Assembly: GCA_905331475.1 (NCBI GenBank)
Contig: CAJNYU010003219.1
Span: 310,001 to 374,000, forward strand
Origin: Rotaria socialis
Lineage: Eukaryota > Rotifera > Eurotatoria > Philodinida > Philodinidae
Length of the DNA stretch: 64,000 nucleotides
Direction of reading: 5' to 3'
The translations under genes were made by a program, and so were the position numbers. The notes under the pieces are model-generated. The model was not told the DNA's origin. It made no database searches and was given only the letters and a program-made list of their open reading frames with translations. Shown piece by piece: positions 38,121 through 48,648 of this stretch (its first letter is position 1; each line of letters starts with the position of its first letter).

Positions 38121-38780
38121 ATGACGGCCAACCCGTATTTTCGCCCATATAAAAATACGAAAACGAAGATACATGTTATTTTATCAGAAGCGAATGGATA
38201 TGGATAACAGAGGATGTGACAGTTTTATGAAAACAAATTCATTTCATTTTGATTTATCAGAATCTTTTCAGTCTTGTTTATACTTCATCGTTCAGAAAAC
38301 TTGAAATTACTTTATCCTTTCATAATTCATTATGCTCAGGTAACAAAGGGAGCCTAAAATAGAAGTTTTCAAAGCTGTAAATTTCTTGTCCATACTCTGT
38401 TTGTTCTGAATCAAACTGAATAGTATAAATATTAATTATTTCATATATCATTAATTGTAAAACATTACCATCACTTAAATCATCATGAGAATATAAGAAA
38501 CACAAAAAAAATTGAAACTGAATAATGTGTTACTGTACATTCTATGCGGTTTCAAAAAATTGCAAAGTAATTACTTCGAATTTACTATGAGTTTTCTAGG
38601 TTTTTTAAAATAACAATTAAATATTAATTATATTCTTCTCTCTCTAAAATGGATTATGTAATTTTAAAAATTGATTACATTTTCGACCTTGAAATTCGAT
38701 TCCGACAGAGAAAAATTGACACAGATGAATGCCGGCTTTTCATTGGCATTCAAATTCTGCTTTATTTCATGTTCTCGAAG

Positions 38781-39521
38781 ATGGCAACCAACGAACTAAT
38801 GGCGCCGACGATTCATCGAAAATTAGCATTAATTATTGGCAACCAAAGTTATAAAACAAAACCGCTATGTTGTGCAGTGAAAGATGCCACGGACTTAGCT
38901 GATGTCTTACGCAAAATTGGTTTCACCATTGAATTGGCTATCGATTGTACTCATGAAAAAATGATTGATTTGATTGGAAAGTTTTCTCGGCGTATTGAAG
39001 ATCAAGATTTAGTATTGTTTTACTATGCGGGCCATGGTTTTCAATATAGGGAGCAAAATTATTTATTGCCAGTGGATGTGTTCGAACAAATAGATGAAGA
39101 TTTAAGTATTAAAGCATATGCGATCAATGCTCAAGATGCTTTAAATAGTCTGAAATCAAGAACATGTTATGTCACACTATTTATTCTTGATTGCTGCCGT
39201 GAATATTTATTCGATGATAGAAATCGATTTAGAAATCTTGGAGATAATAATCAAGGGTTGTTCAAAATGACAGCCCCTGGTGGTTCTCTAATCCAGTTTG
39301 CATGTGCTCCAGGAACATTAGCATCAGATGGTGTTGACAACGATAAGAATGGATTGTTCACTAAACATTTATTGAAACACATTGCTACTCCAAATATAGA
39401 TATTGAAGTAATGTTTAGAAAAGTTGCTTTGGGCGTTTATGAAGAGAGCAAAGGACGTCAGATACCATATCGTGACAGTTGTCTTATGGTTGACGATCAT
39501 ATTCATTTGTTTACCGAATAA
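38781..39521 (+). CDS. caspase-like (peptidase C14 fold) single-domain protein
   Basis: A single-exon gene of 246 residues from the ATG at 38781; an in-frame ATG at 38649 would add 44 residues with no family match. The protein is one caspase/metacaspase-type p20-like domain: KLALIIGNQSY, CAVKDATDLADVLRKIGF, the catalytic His in FYYAGHGFQ and the catalytic Cys in FILDCCRE, then APGTLASDGVDNDKNGLFTKHLL. No prodomain, death-fold or repeat domain is attached, and no clear inter-subunit cleavage site is seen. Acidic residues around the substrate pocket could not be used to decide between Asp- and Arg-directed cleavage. The ALIIGNxxY start and GHGFQ resemble the ancient metacaspase/orthocaspase-like proteins. 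A role in proteolysis or cell death is inference from fold alone. Confidence 0.85.
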   Translation: MATNELMAPTIHRKLALIIGNQSYKTKPLCCAVKDATDLADVLRKIGFTIELAIDCTHEKMIDLIGKFSRRIEDQDLVLFYYAGHGFQYREQNYLLPVDVFEQIDEDLSIKAYAINAQDALNSLKSRTCYVTLFILDCCREYLFDDRNRFRNLGDNNQGLFKMTAPGGSLIQFACAPGTLASDGVDNDKNGLFTKHLLKHIATPNIDIEVMFRKVALGVYEESKGRQIPYRDSCLMVDDHIHLFTE

Positions 39522-39610
39522 AGTCAGCATGTTTCTTGTATTGATATTGATGGCACGCTTCGATGATTCTTCTTCTTCTTCTTCCTTCTGTTCTCTTTCC
39601 ATTGTAATAA

Positions 39611-39677
39611 TCTCTCTCTCTCTCTCGTGTCTTTCTTCTATCTCTCTCCTATATATATATATATATATATATATATA
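39611..39677. repeat. TC and AT microsatellites
   Basis: TC units at 39611-39626, more TC-rich sequence, then about 13 AT units from 39650, just downstream of the caspase-like gene. Confidence 0.85.
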
Positions 39678-40400
39678 CGTGTGTTACATGTATGTATAAA
39701 GTTGTTACACTCTGGATACGTGAAGAAGCGAATAAACATCATTGCCGAGAGCGTCGGTAAACTACTCCACCTCTATCCAGTTTGTCATTACAATATCAAC
39801 CCCACAGGGTCCCATATTGATTGTTACATTTCTATATTTTGATCTTTGCCTCTTTTTTATTAAGAATTTGATCCATGGGCTAATACTTAGTACGACATAT
39901 ACTTCAAAAAGCTCCCAAAAATATATCTGAGAAGTCGATATGTCAGATGGATTCTATTTTATGACATTGGCATGTATAGTATAGCAATTTATTTTGAATG
40001 CTTGAAACTTCATATTGTTAGGGCATGTCGTTCATTCGGTGTCAATTTTTTCCAGAAAAATGAAATTTGCTGACCATAGATAAGGAAACTATAAGCTCAT
40101 AGGATTGATAATGTCCATGGCATAGAATATAAAGTTATTATAAAAATCCTGTTAAATTAAAAATTTCCCATCAGTTATATGCGTAATGAATTCGTCAATA
40201 CCTAGGTTTATATGTCTGCCATAAGATAAATATTGTGTTTTATTATTTAGTGGTACATTTTTGGGAATTCTCAATAAGTATTGAAGTCGTCTCTAACTAG
40301 TCAAAATTATTAAATTTAACATAATTCCTTATTTTCAGATACATAGATGGAAGCCAACTTGTATAATTTAGGCTGTAAGCTTTTATAAGCTGATCCCTAT
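39678..40400. other. intergenic, no gene seen
   Basis: No convincing ORF, RNA or repeat between the microsatellites and the channel pseudogene. Confidence 0.4.
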
Positions 40401-40633
40401 ATGTTGTTCTACCGTCTGAACGCTCATCAACTATTCAATAATGTTGGTCTGCGTTCAACTGTATCTATGATCCCTTCATTTTTATTATTTTTCCCGATCA
40501 GCACACTAGCCTGGATGACATGGCACAGAACATTGTATGCCATTTCAAATAGTCTTAATGAGTACGGTAGATACTTCAGACTAGTCATTGATTATACTTT
40601 TCTGTTTTAAATACTTAATGTGTGGAAAACGTG

Positions 40634-40993
40634 CCCAGGAGAATGATTCCGATAGTGGAATGTTATCGGATTCGTGCCGGAATCTTATCGGATATAGTAT
40701 GGATTTCATTAAACCGACGAAATCCTATCGATATCCGGATGTGGGACCTACAATCGGAACCCTAGTGTTGGAATCCGATAGGTTCTAGTGACGGAATTTA
40801 ACGGAAACCAACATAAACATTCGACCCATGTATTCTGTTAACACCATATGCGTATTCACTGGTGATTAATAAAATGTTTTTTTTTCCGTCGGATCCGTTA
40901 GTAGGTTCGTAACCAGGAATCTGGTCGGATTTTGTCGACTTGTCGGATACCATGAGATCCGATATGATTCACTGTCGGATTCATTCGCCTCGG
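40634..40993. repeat. inverted-repeat element built on ATCCGAT/ATCGGAT
   Basis: About 30 bp at the left end (AGGAGAATGATTCCGATAGT) recur inverted at the right end (reverse complement AGGCGAATGAATCCGACAGT). The interior is crowded with ATCCGAT, TATCGGA, CGGAAT and GTCGGAT in both orientations. It sits within the span of the channel pseudogene. No ORF; TSD unclear. Confidence 0.6.
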
Positions 40994-41500
40994 TAATGCC
41001 GATTGTATACAATCGACATTACTTGTTCAAACATGAGAACTTGCTGTCGATCGTCTTCGTGTTTTGGTCATATAGAACAATTTTTCTAGCAAAATTTTTA
41101 AATAATATTAGTAACAAAACCATCTGAATATAGCAGCAGAAAATCAAAATATCATGAAAAAAAATCAGTTCATTATTTATATTGAGATTCATCTGAATTC
41201 TCTCAACCAGAATTTATCTTTTCAAAAGAACGGAATAAACTCGTTAGGGTGTTGTGATTTCTCTACTCTATCGCTTTTGTTTCATCGCAATATGAGAAAA
41301 ACAATGGTTAAACTTAATATATCGTATCGTTTATGTGTGAAAAAATTGAAAATTTTGTTCAAACGCTGAAAAAACTCATTGATTAATGTAAACTTCAATG
41401 GAATTGATGCAAAGCACTTACAATAATAAGCTATTCATTTCAATACGCTTTTTGATCCAAACACAGTAACAGGTTTTTTCAAAAATCTGAATTGAAACTA

Positions 41501-41666
41501 GGGGTGTCAATTTACAGTTTATTTAATTTAAATTTAACTTCGTGAAAAGTTAATTTAATTTTAAATAAAATTCTATAAAGTTAAATTTAAAATAAATTAA
41601 AATTTTTCTCATTCAAAAATTATTTCTCGATTTAATAATTTTTTATAAATTTAAATGTGACACCCC
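41501..41666. mobile_element. 166-bp TA-flanked MITE
   Basis: The ends are GGGGTGTCAA... and the inverse ...GTGACACCCC, flanked on both sides by TA (41499-41500, 41667-41668). The interior is almost purely TTTAAATT-like AT sequence. It fits a Tc1/mariner-type MITE. It lies directly before the S3-like segment of the channel pseudogene. Confidence 0.7.
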
Positions 41667-41853
41667 TATCAATTGCTAATAGCACATATACAATCAATAA
41701 GTCGTTGTTATATATCTATGTTGATATGGCACTCGGATTACCAAGTAAGATGACATTATCTTGTGTTTCATCAATAATAGTACTTGTGCTTGTTTGTAGT
41801 GTTCTTGCGTTTGTACTTATTCGGTTGTTTCATTCGAGTATGATTCGTTATGC

Positions 41854-42833
41854 ATAGGCATGCACCAAAACCAAAACTGGTTTCGAAGTTTTGGTTTTGA
41901 GTCTTGGTTTTGACATGGTTTTGGTTTTGAGGTTTTGTTTTTGACAATGGTTTTGGTTTTGAGGTTTTGGTTTTGACTCAAAACCAAAACTATATCAAAA
42001 CTAAAGCCGTAAAAAACTTTTGACAGTTTTGGTTTTGGTTTTTCTCAGCCATGAAAGGATGAGTGTCTAAACGAAAATTGTTTGTCTTTTTGCAGCGCTC
42101 AAAATGGCTGAAAATTGAATGTCCGTTTTTCTGGCATGAACTATTTTTCATGGTTCTTCTCAAAACTACCACAGATTTTCGAGACCGAGGAACCCGAATC
42201 TGAGCATCATTTTCATCGAAACCCTATTGGTCCACCCGGAACCAGCAGAAATCGAGTTTTTCAGAAAATATCTCCCTGTATGTAATGTCATGTGGATAGT
42301 TCGAATTGGACCGGCGTTTTCCCCAAGCCGTTATTATTCAATCAGTAAACAATTGCAATATTGATGTTTCCAAAATGAATTTCAGACTCGAGTTCACCAA
42401 ATCGAGTTTCCTGGAAAAGAGAATTTTGCATAGGATTGGATTTTCGCTGATTCTTGACCAACCAATAGAATATCAAGACTAATGGTGCTCAGATTCGGGT
42501 TCCACGGTCTCGAAAATCTGTGGTAGTTTTGAGAAGAACCATGAAAAATCGTTTCATGCCCGAAAAACGGACATTCAATTTCCGGTCATTCGGAGCGCTG
42601 CGAAAAGACGAACAATTTTCGTTTACATATTTATTCTTTCATGTCTGAGAAAAATTGAAACCGAAACTGTCAAAAGTTTTTGACGGTTTTATTTTTGATA
42701 TAGTTTTGGTTTTGAGTCAAAACCAAAGCCATTGTCAAAACCGAAACTTCAAAACCAAAACCATTGTCAAAACCGAAACTTCAAAACCAAAACCATTGTC
42801 AAAACCAAAAGGTTTGGTTTTGGTGCATGCCTA
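41854..42833. mobile_element. hAT-like foldback transposon inserted in channel pseudogene
   Basis: Perfect 8-bp duplications GTTATGCA (41846-41853 and 42834-42841) flank a 980-bp element whose ends are TAGGCATGCACCAAAACC and its exact inverse. Both ~340-bp arms pair almost throughout. The outer parts consist of GTTTTGG/CCAAAAC repeats and the inner parts of a longer unique palindrome (GGTTCTTCTCAAAACTACCA and its inverse). No transposase ORF. The TSD and ends show that a single clean insertion split a channel coding segment: codons for IRYA lie on the left and ASQSLDY on the right. Confidence 0.9.
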
Positions 42834-44074
42834 GTTATGCAGCATCACAATCGTTAGACTATCTCAATAGTGTTTCGATTGATTTTGTTTTCGTCATGAA
42901 GAATTATCTAGAAATTTGGTCAGCATATTCTTTAATGGCATTCAGTACAGTTTTATTCTTCATTGCCAGTTGGGCTATACGAGCCTGCGAGTATCAACCA
43001 AATGGAGATCAAATATCATTTTCTAATGCAATGTGGCTTTTCATTGTCGCTTTCACTACCGTTGGTAAATGTAGATGATTGATTTCTTAGGCTATGGTGA
43101 CATCATTCTCTAAACAGTTTGCCGACGCAGTAAGTAAAATAAAGGTTAAAACAGTAATATATATTGCTATTTGTCAGGATCCCAGTGGAAATCGTGTTCT
43201 TCAGTTTTATCTAATCTGCAATACGCTGAGACTTGAGAAATATGCTAGAAGTCAAAAGCATCTCTCTTGTCTTGAGATTATTGCACAGCTTCTGAGTATA
43301 TGGTTGAGCGAGTCTTTCTTGCCGAACTTTTTGAGGGGGCGAACTAAAGGGGAACCTTTCTTTTCTTTATCAGGCGTGCATAAAAATTTTGAGCCTACGA
43401 TGGCTGATGATTTGAGAGAAACATGTGTCCTTGAAAACTATTTTCAGTTTATATAGGCTGAACGTCACATCGGAGGAAGAAATATTTACACCAGGGTCAA
43501 GGCAAATTCTATAACGATATTAGAAGACTATCCGAAATACTAAATAGTTTGATTGGAAATAGATAATATCTATCATCGTATTCAATATATCATATATTTT
43601 CTATGCTTTGTAGTCGCCGTTTCTGTGACTGCTATTATTGGAATTGTGAGAAGTGCACTTCTCATCGCAGTATTGTCAAGAAAGTTAGAATTTCGACGAT
43701 GGGAAAAGTACGCCCATAACTACGCTGCAGCGGCTAACATAATAAAATGCGCTATTAGCATTTTGCAATTGAAACAGCGTGGCTGCTACAAATCAGTAGT
43801 GTATTTGCGAATGCAAAGAAAACTATTCACTTGGGTACGAAGTGTTCAAAGGATCCAGCGAGAACACTGCAAACTAGTCGATAGCTGTATGGGCTTGGCA
43901 GCAATTTTGAATGGTTAACATGAGACTAACATAATCACTGATCACATTGATGAACAGGTCACGTTAATGCAAGTGAAAATCGATCAACTTGAAAGAAAAC
44001 TAACAAGTATGGACGATACGATAGAGTCAATCCAAAATTCAATGACCCTCTTGTTGATGAAGGTCATAAAATGA

Positions 44075-45668
44075 CCTTTGCATTCATGGCCTGATCAAAT
44101 TTCGTCCATATATGTTGCTTTTAATTTGTATAAAAAAGGTGTTGATGAAGACAAACTACTAATATCCATTTCTAAATTTGAGAGACCTGACAGTTTTCTA
44201 AATAAATTTTGTTACAAGATAACCATGGTTTTTCGAGTGCCACCATTTCAAAGAGAAATTGTAGGCATTAAAAACTTGTTTTATTCATGTAGTTGAGTAT
44301 TAGAATGATCAAGTAATATTTGGCGTACGCCTGAGAAAAGCTACAATGATCAATTTCAATCTTGCCTGCAGCAGTAGTATTCCATGGTATTAGTCATTTT
44401 AATGACATAAATGTTATTTATCAATATTAAGATCTATTATTTTTTGTATCTTTATTAAGGCAGCTTTTTAGTTCGAACAATCCTGATGATATCTTCTTCA
44501 GCGGTAGTTGAAATCGACTGCATTCGACATGGAACTATTATATTATTGAAAAGCGCATAGGCACGCTCAAGAATTATGCTATTTAACTATATTGCTTGTA
44601 TATTCGACTGCATGAAAATATTCAGTTGACATTGAGTGGCTTTGCCCTTACAGAGACCATCTAACGCCTAAATAAGAATTGATACAAAAATATTCGGTAC
44701 ACTTCTAATGTTTTCTGGAAATACAGGATTCTGATTATCGCCTTTTGCCCTATCGACCAACATTTAATATATGAAAACGCTCATCCATCCAAGAAAAGCA
44801 AAGCATGTTAGTTACTAACCAGCTTTTATTTATAATCCATCCAACAGAAAAAATAAAGAATAAAATGAATAAGCAAAACAAGATCAGGTATAATTTTCAA
44901 CGCTTCCTTTACTCTGAGGAAAATTCTAATTCAAATTACTATTAATCAACAGTATACCTAGAAGTCTCTGCTGTCAGGCAATGAACTTTCTCTCTTGAAC
45001 CGTATGGCTGTGTGTGTATATCTGATCTTGTTTCCGTCTATTTTATCATCTACAAGCATAAAATACATACCTATACCCTCATCTTCAAACACTCAATGAA
45101 TACCGATTGTCGAGAAATAAAACAATTCATTTCATGCTTTTGAACTTGAAAATATTATTAGGGATAGTAATTTATTCGATTATTCTTTATGCGATATCAC
45201 ATGCAAATACTTCTCGAAAATCAGAAATAAGTCTAATAATGAAAAAAATTGAAAAAGAATAATGAAAAAAACACAAAGAATGCCAATAGGTATAGCATAT
45301 ATTAGTATTAAAATAAAATAAAAAGATGAAAGGTAAGGTGAGTAGGATGTTAGTTAAGAACATATGAATGATTCTGTTGTATGTTTTACACTCTTATATT
45401 CATATCGTTTAAATCAAATTTCAGTTGATTAGCCGTGTAAGAAATATTGACAGTAAAAATTGAAAAATTGAAACAAATCATACAATAACTAATGAACGAT
45501 GTTCTTTATTCGTGTACACAAGAATTATATAACACTTTTATGATCGCCCCGTCGAGATTATCAATCCTCTTATCTGATTAATTCACAATTTACGGAGTAA
45601 TCATATTTAAGGTTTTTAGAAGAAGTTACGTTTTAAAAATGCTTGAATATAACTTTTACGCAAGGCTA
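44075..45668. other. intergenic, no gene seen
   Basis: AT-rich 1.6-kb spacer without a convincing feature. Confidence 0.45.
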
Positions 45669-45895
45669 CCCATGTAAACACGAAACGCAGAATCGATGCG
45701 TTGAAACGCGGAAAACGGTTTTATAATGCGTTCCAATGAGTTTTCAGTATGAACCGCATTGAGACGCAATTAGAAAAATTTTGAAACGCATCTGAACNCA
45801 CTGGAGACGCATTTAGACGCGTTCGCTTCTGTACGTTTCGCACGCAAATGGAACGCGTTTCAGACGCGTTTCGAGGCAAAAAATATTTACATGGG
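45669..45895. mobile_element. 227-bp TA-flanked element built on GACGCGTTTC
   Basis: The ends CCCATGTAAA and TTTACATGGG are inverse and are flanked by TA on each side (45667-45668, 45896-45897). The interior is a mosaic of GAAACGC, GCGTTTC and AGACGC in both orientations, far more GC-rich than its surroundings. One ambiguous base (n) is at 45798. Confidence 0.7.
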
Positions 45896-45897
45896 TA

Positions 45898-46412
45898 TTG
45901 CTACAAATACATGTGATTACAGGGAATAGTACATAATATAGATTCCATGAGTACTCAACACAGAAAAACACTATGTTTACTGAGAATAACGTTCATAAAC
46001 AGCTTCAATCGATGAGAAAATAACTATTTTGGGTTTATAATGTCGAATGTACATGCGTCTATGATCTCGAAATATGATGATTTCAATGCATTCTGCAAAA
46101 CATTCTTATTTTGACAGTAAAATAAAAAATCTATTTACGAATACAATACCAACTCGAGAAAAGCAGGCTTATCGTGTCTTGCATTTTAATTCTGTGAGGA
46201 TTGTGCTCAGAGTATTTTTCTTACATGACGAATTTAAGTATATTATTTTGTGCGTTCAATATTTTCTCTTTTCTACTGATGGCAGGCGATAGTTTTCTTC
46301 GAAAATTAGGGAAGTCAGCTCAGCTCTACACAGTTAGATTGGCGATATTCAATGTGCACGATATGACTTTAAACATGTTAAATATACAAGTGAATCATCC
46401 ATATAATGACTA
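45898..46412. other. spacer downstream of the sulfotransferase
   Basis: About 515 bp, probably including the sulfotransferase 3' UTR. No other feature. Confidence 0.4.
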
Positions 46413-47393
46413 TCAATTTTTTTCATAGTTACCATTACACGGAAGAAAAAGATTCAAAGTTGGGTTTGTTTTTGCCAAGTTACGAAAGTCAGCATACGTG
46501 TTAATATGATTTCCAAACTCCTTATTGAAATGGGTTTGAATAATACCATCCAACTTTTTCGATATTTCATCGCCAAAAAATGATCGACCACGTCCCATAA
46601 CACCTTTATTTGTTCGATCTTTGTTAATGAAACTATAATGCTTTTTAATGGGGCTGCATTCTTTATTATATACATCGTTGTATTTTTTCATGAAACTAAA
46701 CGATGATTGGTCGGTAGCAATTTTGATTCTTTCTTCAAAATCCTCACGATCATTCAACCCAACAAAGTTTCCTATTTTCCGTACGGCACCAGCTAAATCA
46801 TCTTGTACATCTTCATAGAATAAAAATAGAATATTTTTAGGATAGAGCTGTGCTGCTCGATACCAACTAGCAACATGGGGGATAGGACCCGCTTTTCTTG
46901 CTGGATGTGAATGCGAAGGTGTGCTCCAGATTTCGACATATTTGCTTGGTGAAATTTCATCAGAAGAGAATATTACATCACTGAAGTATTCATAGGCACT
47001 GCAGGCAACATCATGTGGATCACGAGTAATATATAGATAGTGAGCATTCAATTCGTCACTTTTGGATAATGTTTTTGGTATCCATTCCCAACTAAAATGT
47101 GTTTTAAATGTTCTCGGTGGAGCGAATAATTCAGCTTGATCGGATTTCAGATCTACGCCAAGATCGGATGCAGCATCAATAAATGGAACAACCTTGTTTA
47201 TATCGGTAAAGTTCATGTCCCCTTTAGAACGAAGCTGATGAACAATTTGTTGACACCACGTTGTTCCTGATTTTGGATATGATGCACATACTATATCACC
47301 TTTTTGAAACTCGAAACCTAAACCTTTTGTTAATGTTTCTGAGCTATAATTTAGTTTCAATGTATGATGTTCTTGACCACTTTGCATTGCCAT
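46413..47393 (-). CDS. cytosolic sulfotransferase (SULT family)
   Basis: A single-exon gene of 326 residues, a normal length for the family. SULTs move sulfate from PAPS to hydroxyl or amine groups of small molecules. The 5'-phosphosulfate loop is intact as YPKSGTTW, followed by QIVHQL. RTFKTHFSWEWIPKTL carries the THF segment that usually precedes the catalytic region; YLYITRDPHDVACSAYEYF is the 3'-phosphate-binding segment with its Arg and Ser. RKIGNFVGL and the C-terminal NKGVMGRGRSFFG loop fit the GxxGxWK motif loosely, with changes at its end. No TM or signal is seen, so a soluble enzyme is likely. Substrate cannot be told from sequence. No frame damage. Confidence 0.93.
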   Translation of the reverse strand: MAMQSGQEHHTLKLNYSSETLTKGLGFEFQKGDIVCASYPKSGTTWCQQIVHQLRSKGDMNFTDINKVVPFIDAASDLGVDLKSDQAELFAPPRTFKTHFSWEWIPKTLSKSDELNAHYLYITRDPHDVACSAYEYFSDVIFSSDEISPSKYVEIWSTPSHSHPARKAGPIPHVASWYRAAQLYPKNILFLFYEDVQDDLAGAVRKIGNFVGLNDREDFEERIKIATDQSSFSFMKKYNDVYNKECSPIKKHYSFINKDRTNKGVMGRGRSFFGDEISKKLDGIIQTHFNKEFGNHINTYADFRNLAKTNPTLNLFLPCNGNYEKN

Positions 47394-48028
47394 ATTCAGA
47401 GTCTATAATATGTTGAAGAGAGAGCTATTATAAAGATCTAGCAAATGTTCATTTCACAAAAAATCCTTTAAAGTTATGAAGGACGCTACTAATCGAGCAA
47501 AACGACAACGAACTCATCGGATGTGATTTATACAACCTTCTTCTCAATGCTACCAAATTTTTCTTGAATTTTTCTCACTCAATGCGCCATCTTTCTATAT
47601 CTAGAAGAACCTTTCGCTATCAATGTTGACTTATTTCCAGTATTTCAAGCGGAATATTCTATTTTACAGTGGATCTTTCACAAGACTTTATATTCACTAA
47701 GAGACCTCTATATGATGAAGAACCTTCTTATTAGTGGTGAGTTAACGAATAAATATTGTAAAATATTGCGTTTGAGAGAACTTTTTTAAAATTGGTATCG
47801 GTGGAATAATATGTTTTTGTCGCCGGAAAATTGAGATGATCTGTTTATGCCTCCTACAATATAGATTTAAGATGTGATTCTTATGTTTGGATTTATATAG
47901 AAAAGAATAAGTATAGAATTGATATCTAATATGTCTATGTGTAAGAGAGACTCAAGTACGAATTCTAAATGTAGTGTTCTGTTTCATTGTTCCTAGATTT
48001 TAGCGATACAGGGTTGGATAGTATGAAT
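47394..48028. other. intergenic, no gene seen
   Basis: Spacer upstream of the sulfotransferase, presumably with its promoter. Confidence 0.45.
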
Positions 48029-48130
48029 CAGCGCGGGGCAAGTCAAGTCAAAAATGCCACAAGTCAAGTCAAGTCAAGTCAAGTCTGACTTGACTTGTGA
48101 CTTGGAAAATCTCTGACTTGTCCAACTCTG
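48029..48130. mobile_element. 102-bp hAT-like mini-element built on CAAGT
   Basis: Perfect 8-bp duplications GTATGAAT flank it (48021-48028, 48131-48138). It begins CAGCGCGGGGCAAGTCAAG and ends GACTTGTCCAACTCTG. The ends pair loosely as CAG...CAAGTCA. The body is CAAGT/ACTTG repeats turned around one centre, so the whole element is a hairpin. Confidence 0.75.
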
Positions 48131-48648
48131 GTATGAATATATGTTTTGAAGTCAACAGGAGACAAGAAAACGGAAATCACTTTCTGAAGAAAGAAAAGAA
48201 AAATGTTTAATCTATTGAATGAATGAAAATATTCGTTGAAATTTCATAGACGTTAGCACAGAAGTTTCACCCTCAAATAGGGGTGTTACTTCACCTCTAT
48301 ATACACTCTAAATAAAAATGCGTCGACTTTATGTGGCGCGAATTTTTGTGTTGTGTTCTCTATTAGAAAAATGTGTCGCGAATTGTTTTGCCACACTTAT
48401 AATTAAAAAAGATGTGTCGTATATTTTTCGCGTTTTCTCTGTCGACTAGTCGTTCACTATTTTGATCTGAACATACAGCGACATATAAACAGCATCACTG
48501 AACGCATGAAAGATAAGTTTTCAAAATAAAATTTTCTTTTAAATTAATTCTTGATTGCTTTTCAATCAAGGAAATGCCATCCCTGTGCCAATAATGCATG
48601 GACATCCTCTATTGTTCACAATCCCGATCCATGATCTGCGGAGGGCCT

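Larger units (their letters stand above)
40401..44074 (+). pseudogene. decayed SK-type calcium-activated K+ channel gene
   Basis: Scattered segments match the SK (KCNN) channel in order. 40401-40610 may encode S1-S2-like helices (weak). 41680-41857 has VDMALGLP, like the S3-S4 VDIILSIP. 42840-43064 has FVMKNYLEIWS...LFFIASWAIRACEY and MWLFIVAFTTVG. At 43091 GYGDI completes the selectivity filter. 43614-44074 gives S6 and the calmodulin-binding region (LIAVLSRKLEFRRWEKYAHNY, RMQRKLFTWVRSVQRIQ). The gene is damaged: an apparent frame change near 41800, a stop soon after GYGDI, a stop at 43916 with coiled-coil-like sequence continuing in frame to 44074, and a 980-bp hAT-like insertion in the S4 region. 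A 166-bp element also lies just before the S3 segment. SK channels open on calcium bound to calmodulin; this copy is very unlikely to be functional. Confidence 0.75.

Noticed and set aside
37376-38207. Phe/His/Arg-repeat ORFs on both strands
   Set aside because: Translations of the GGAAAAATGTCGAAA minisatellite arms, not genes.
41990-42172. 60-codon ORF inside the hAT-like element
   Set aside because: Part of the palindromic arm; no transposase motif.
43094-43456. 120-codon ORF after the GYGD segment
   Set aside because: Only its first codons overlap channel sequence, and in another frame; the rest crosses an intron-like donor and shows no channel homology.
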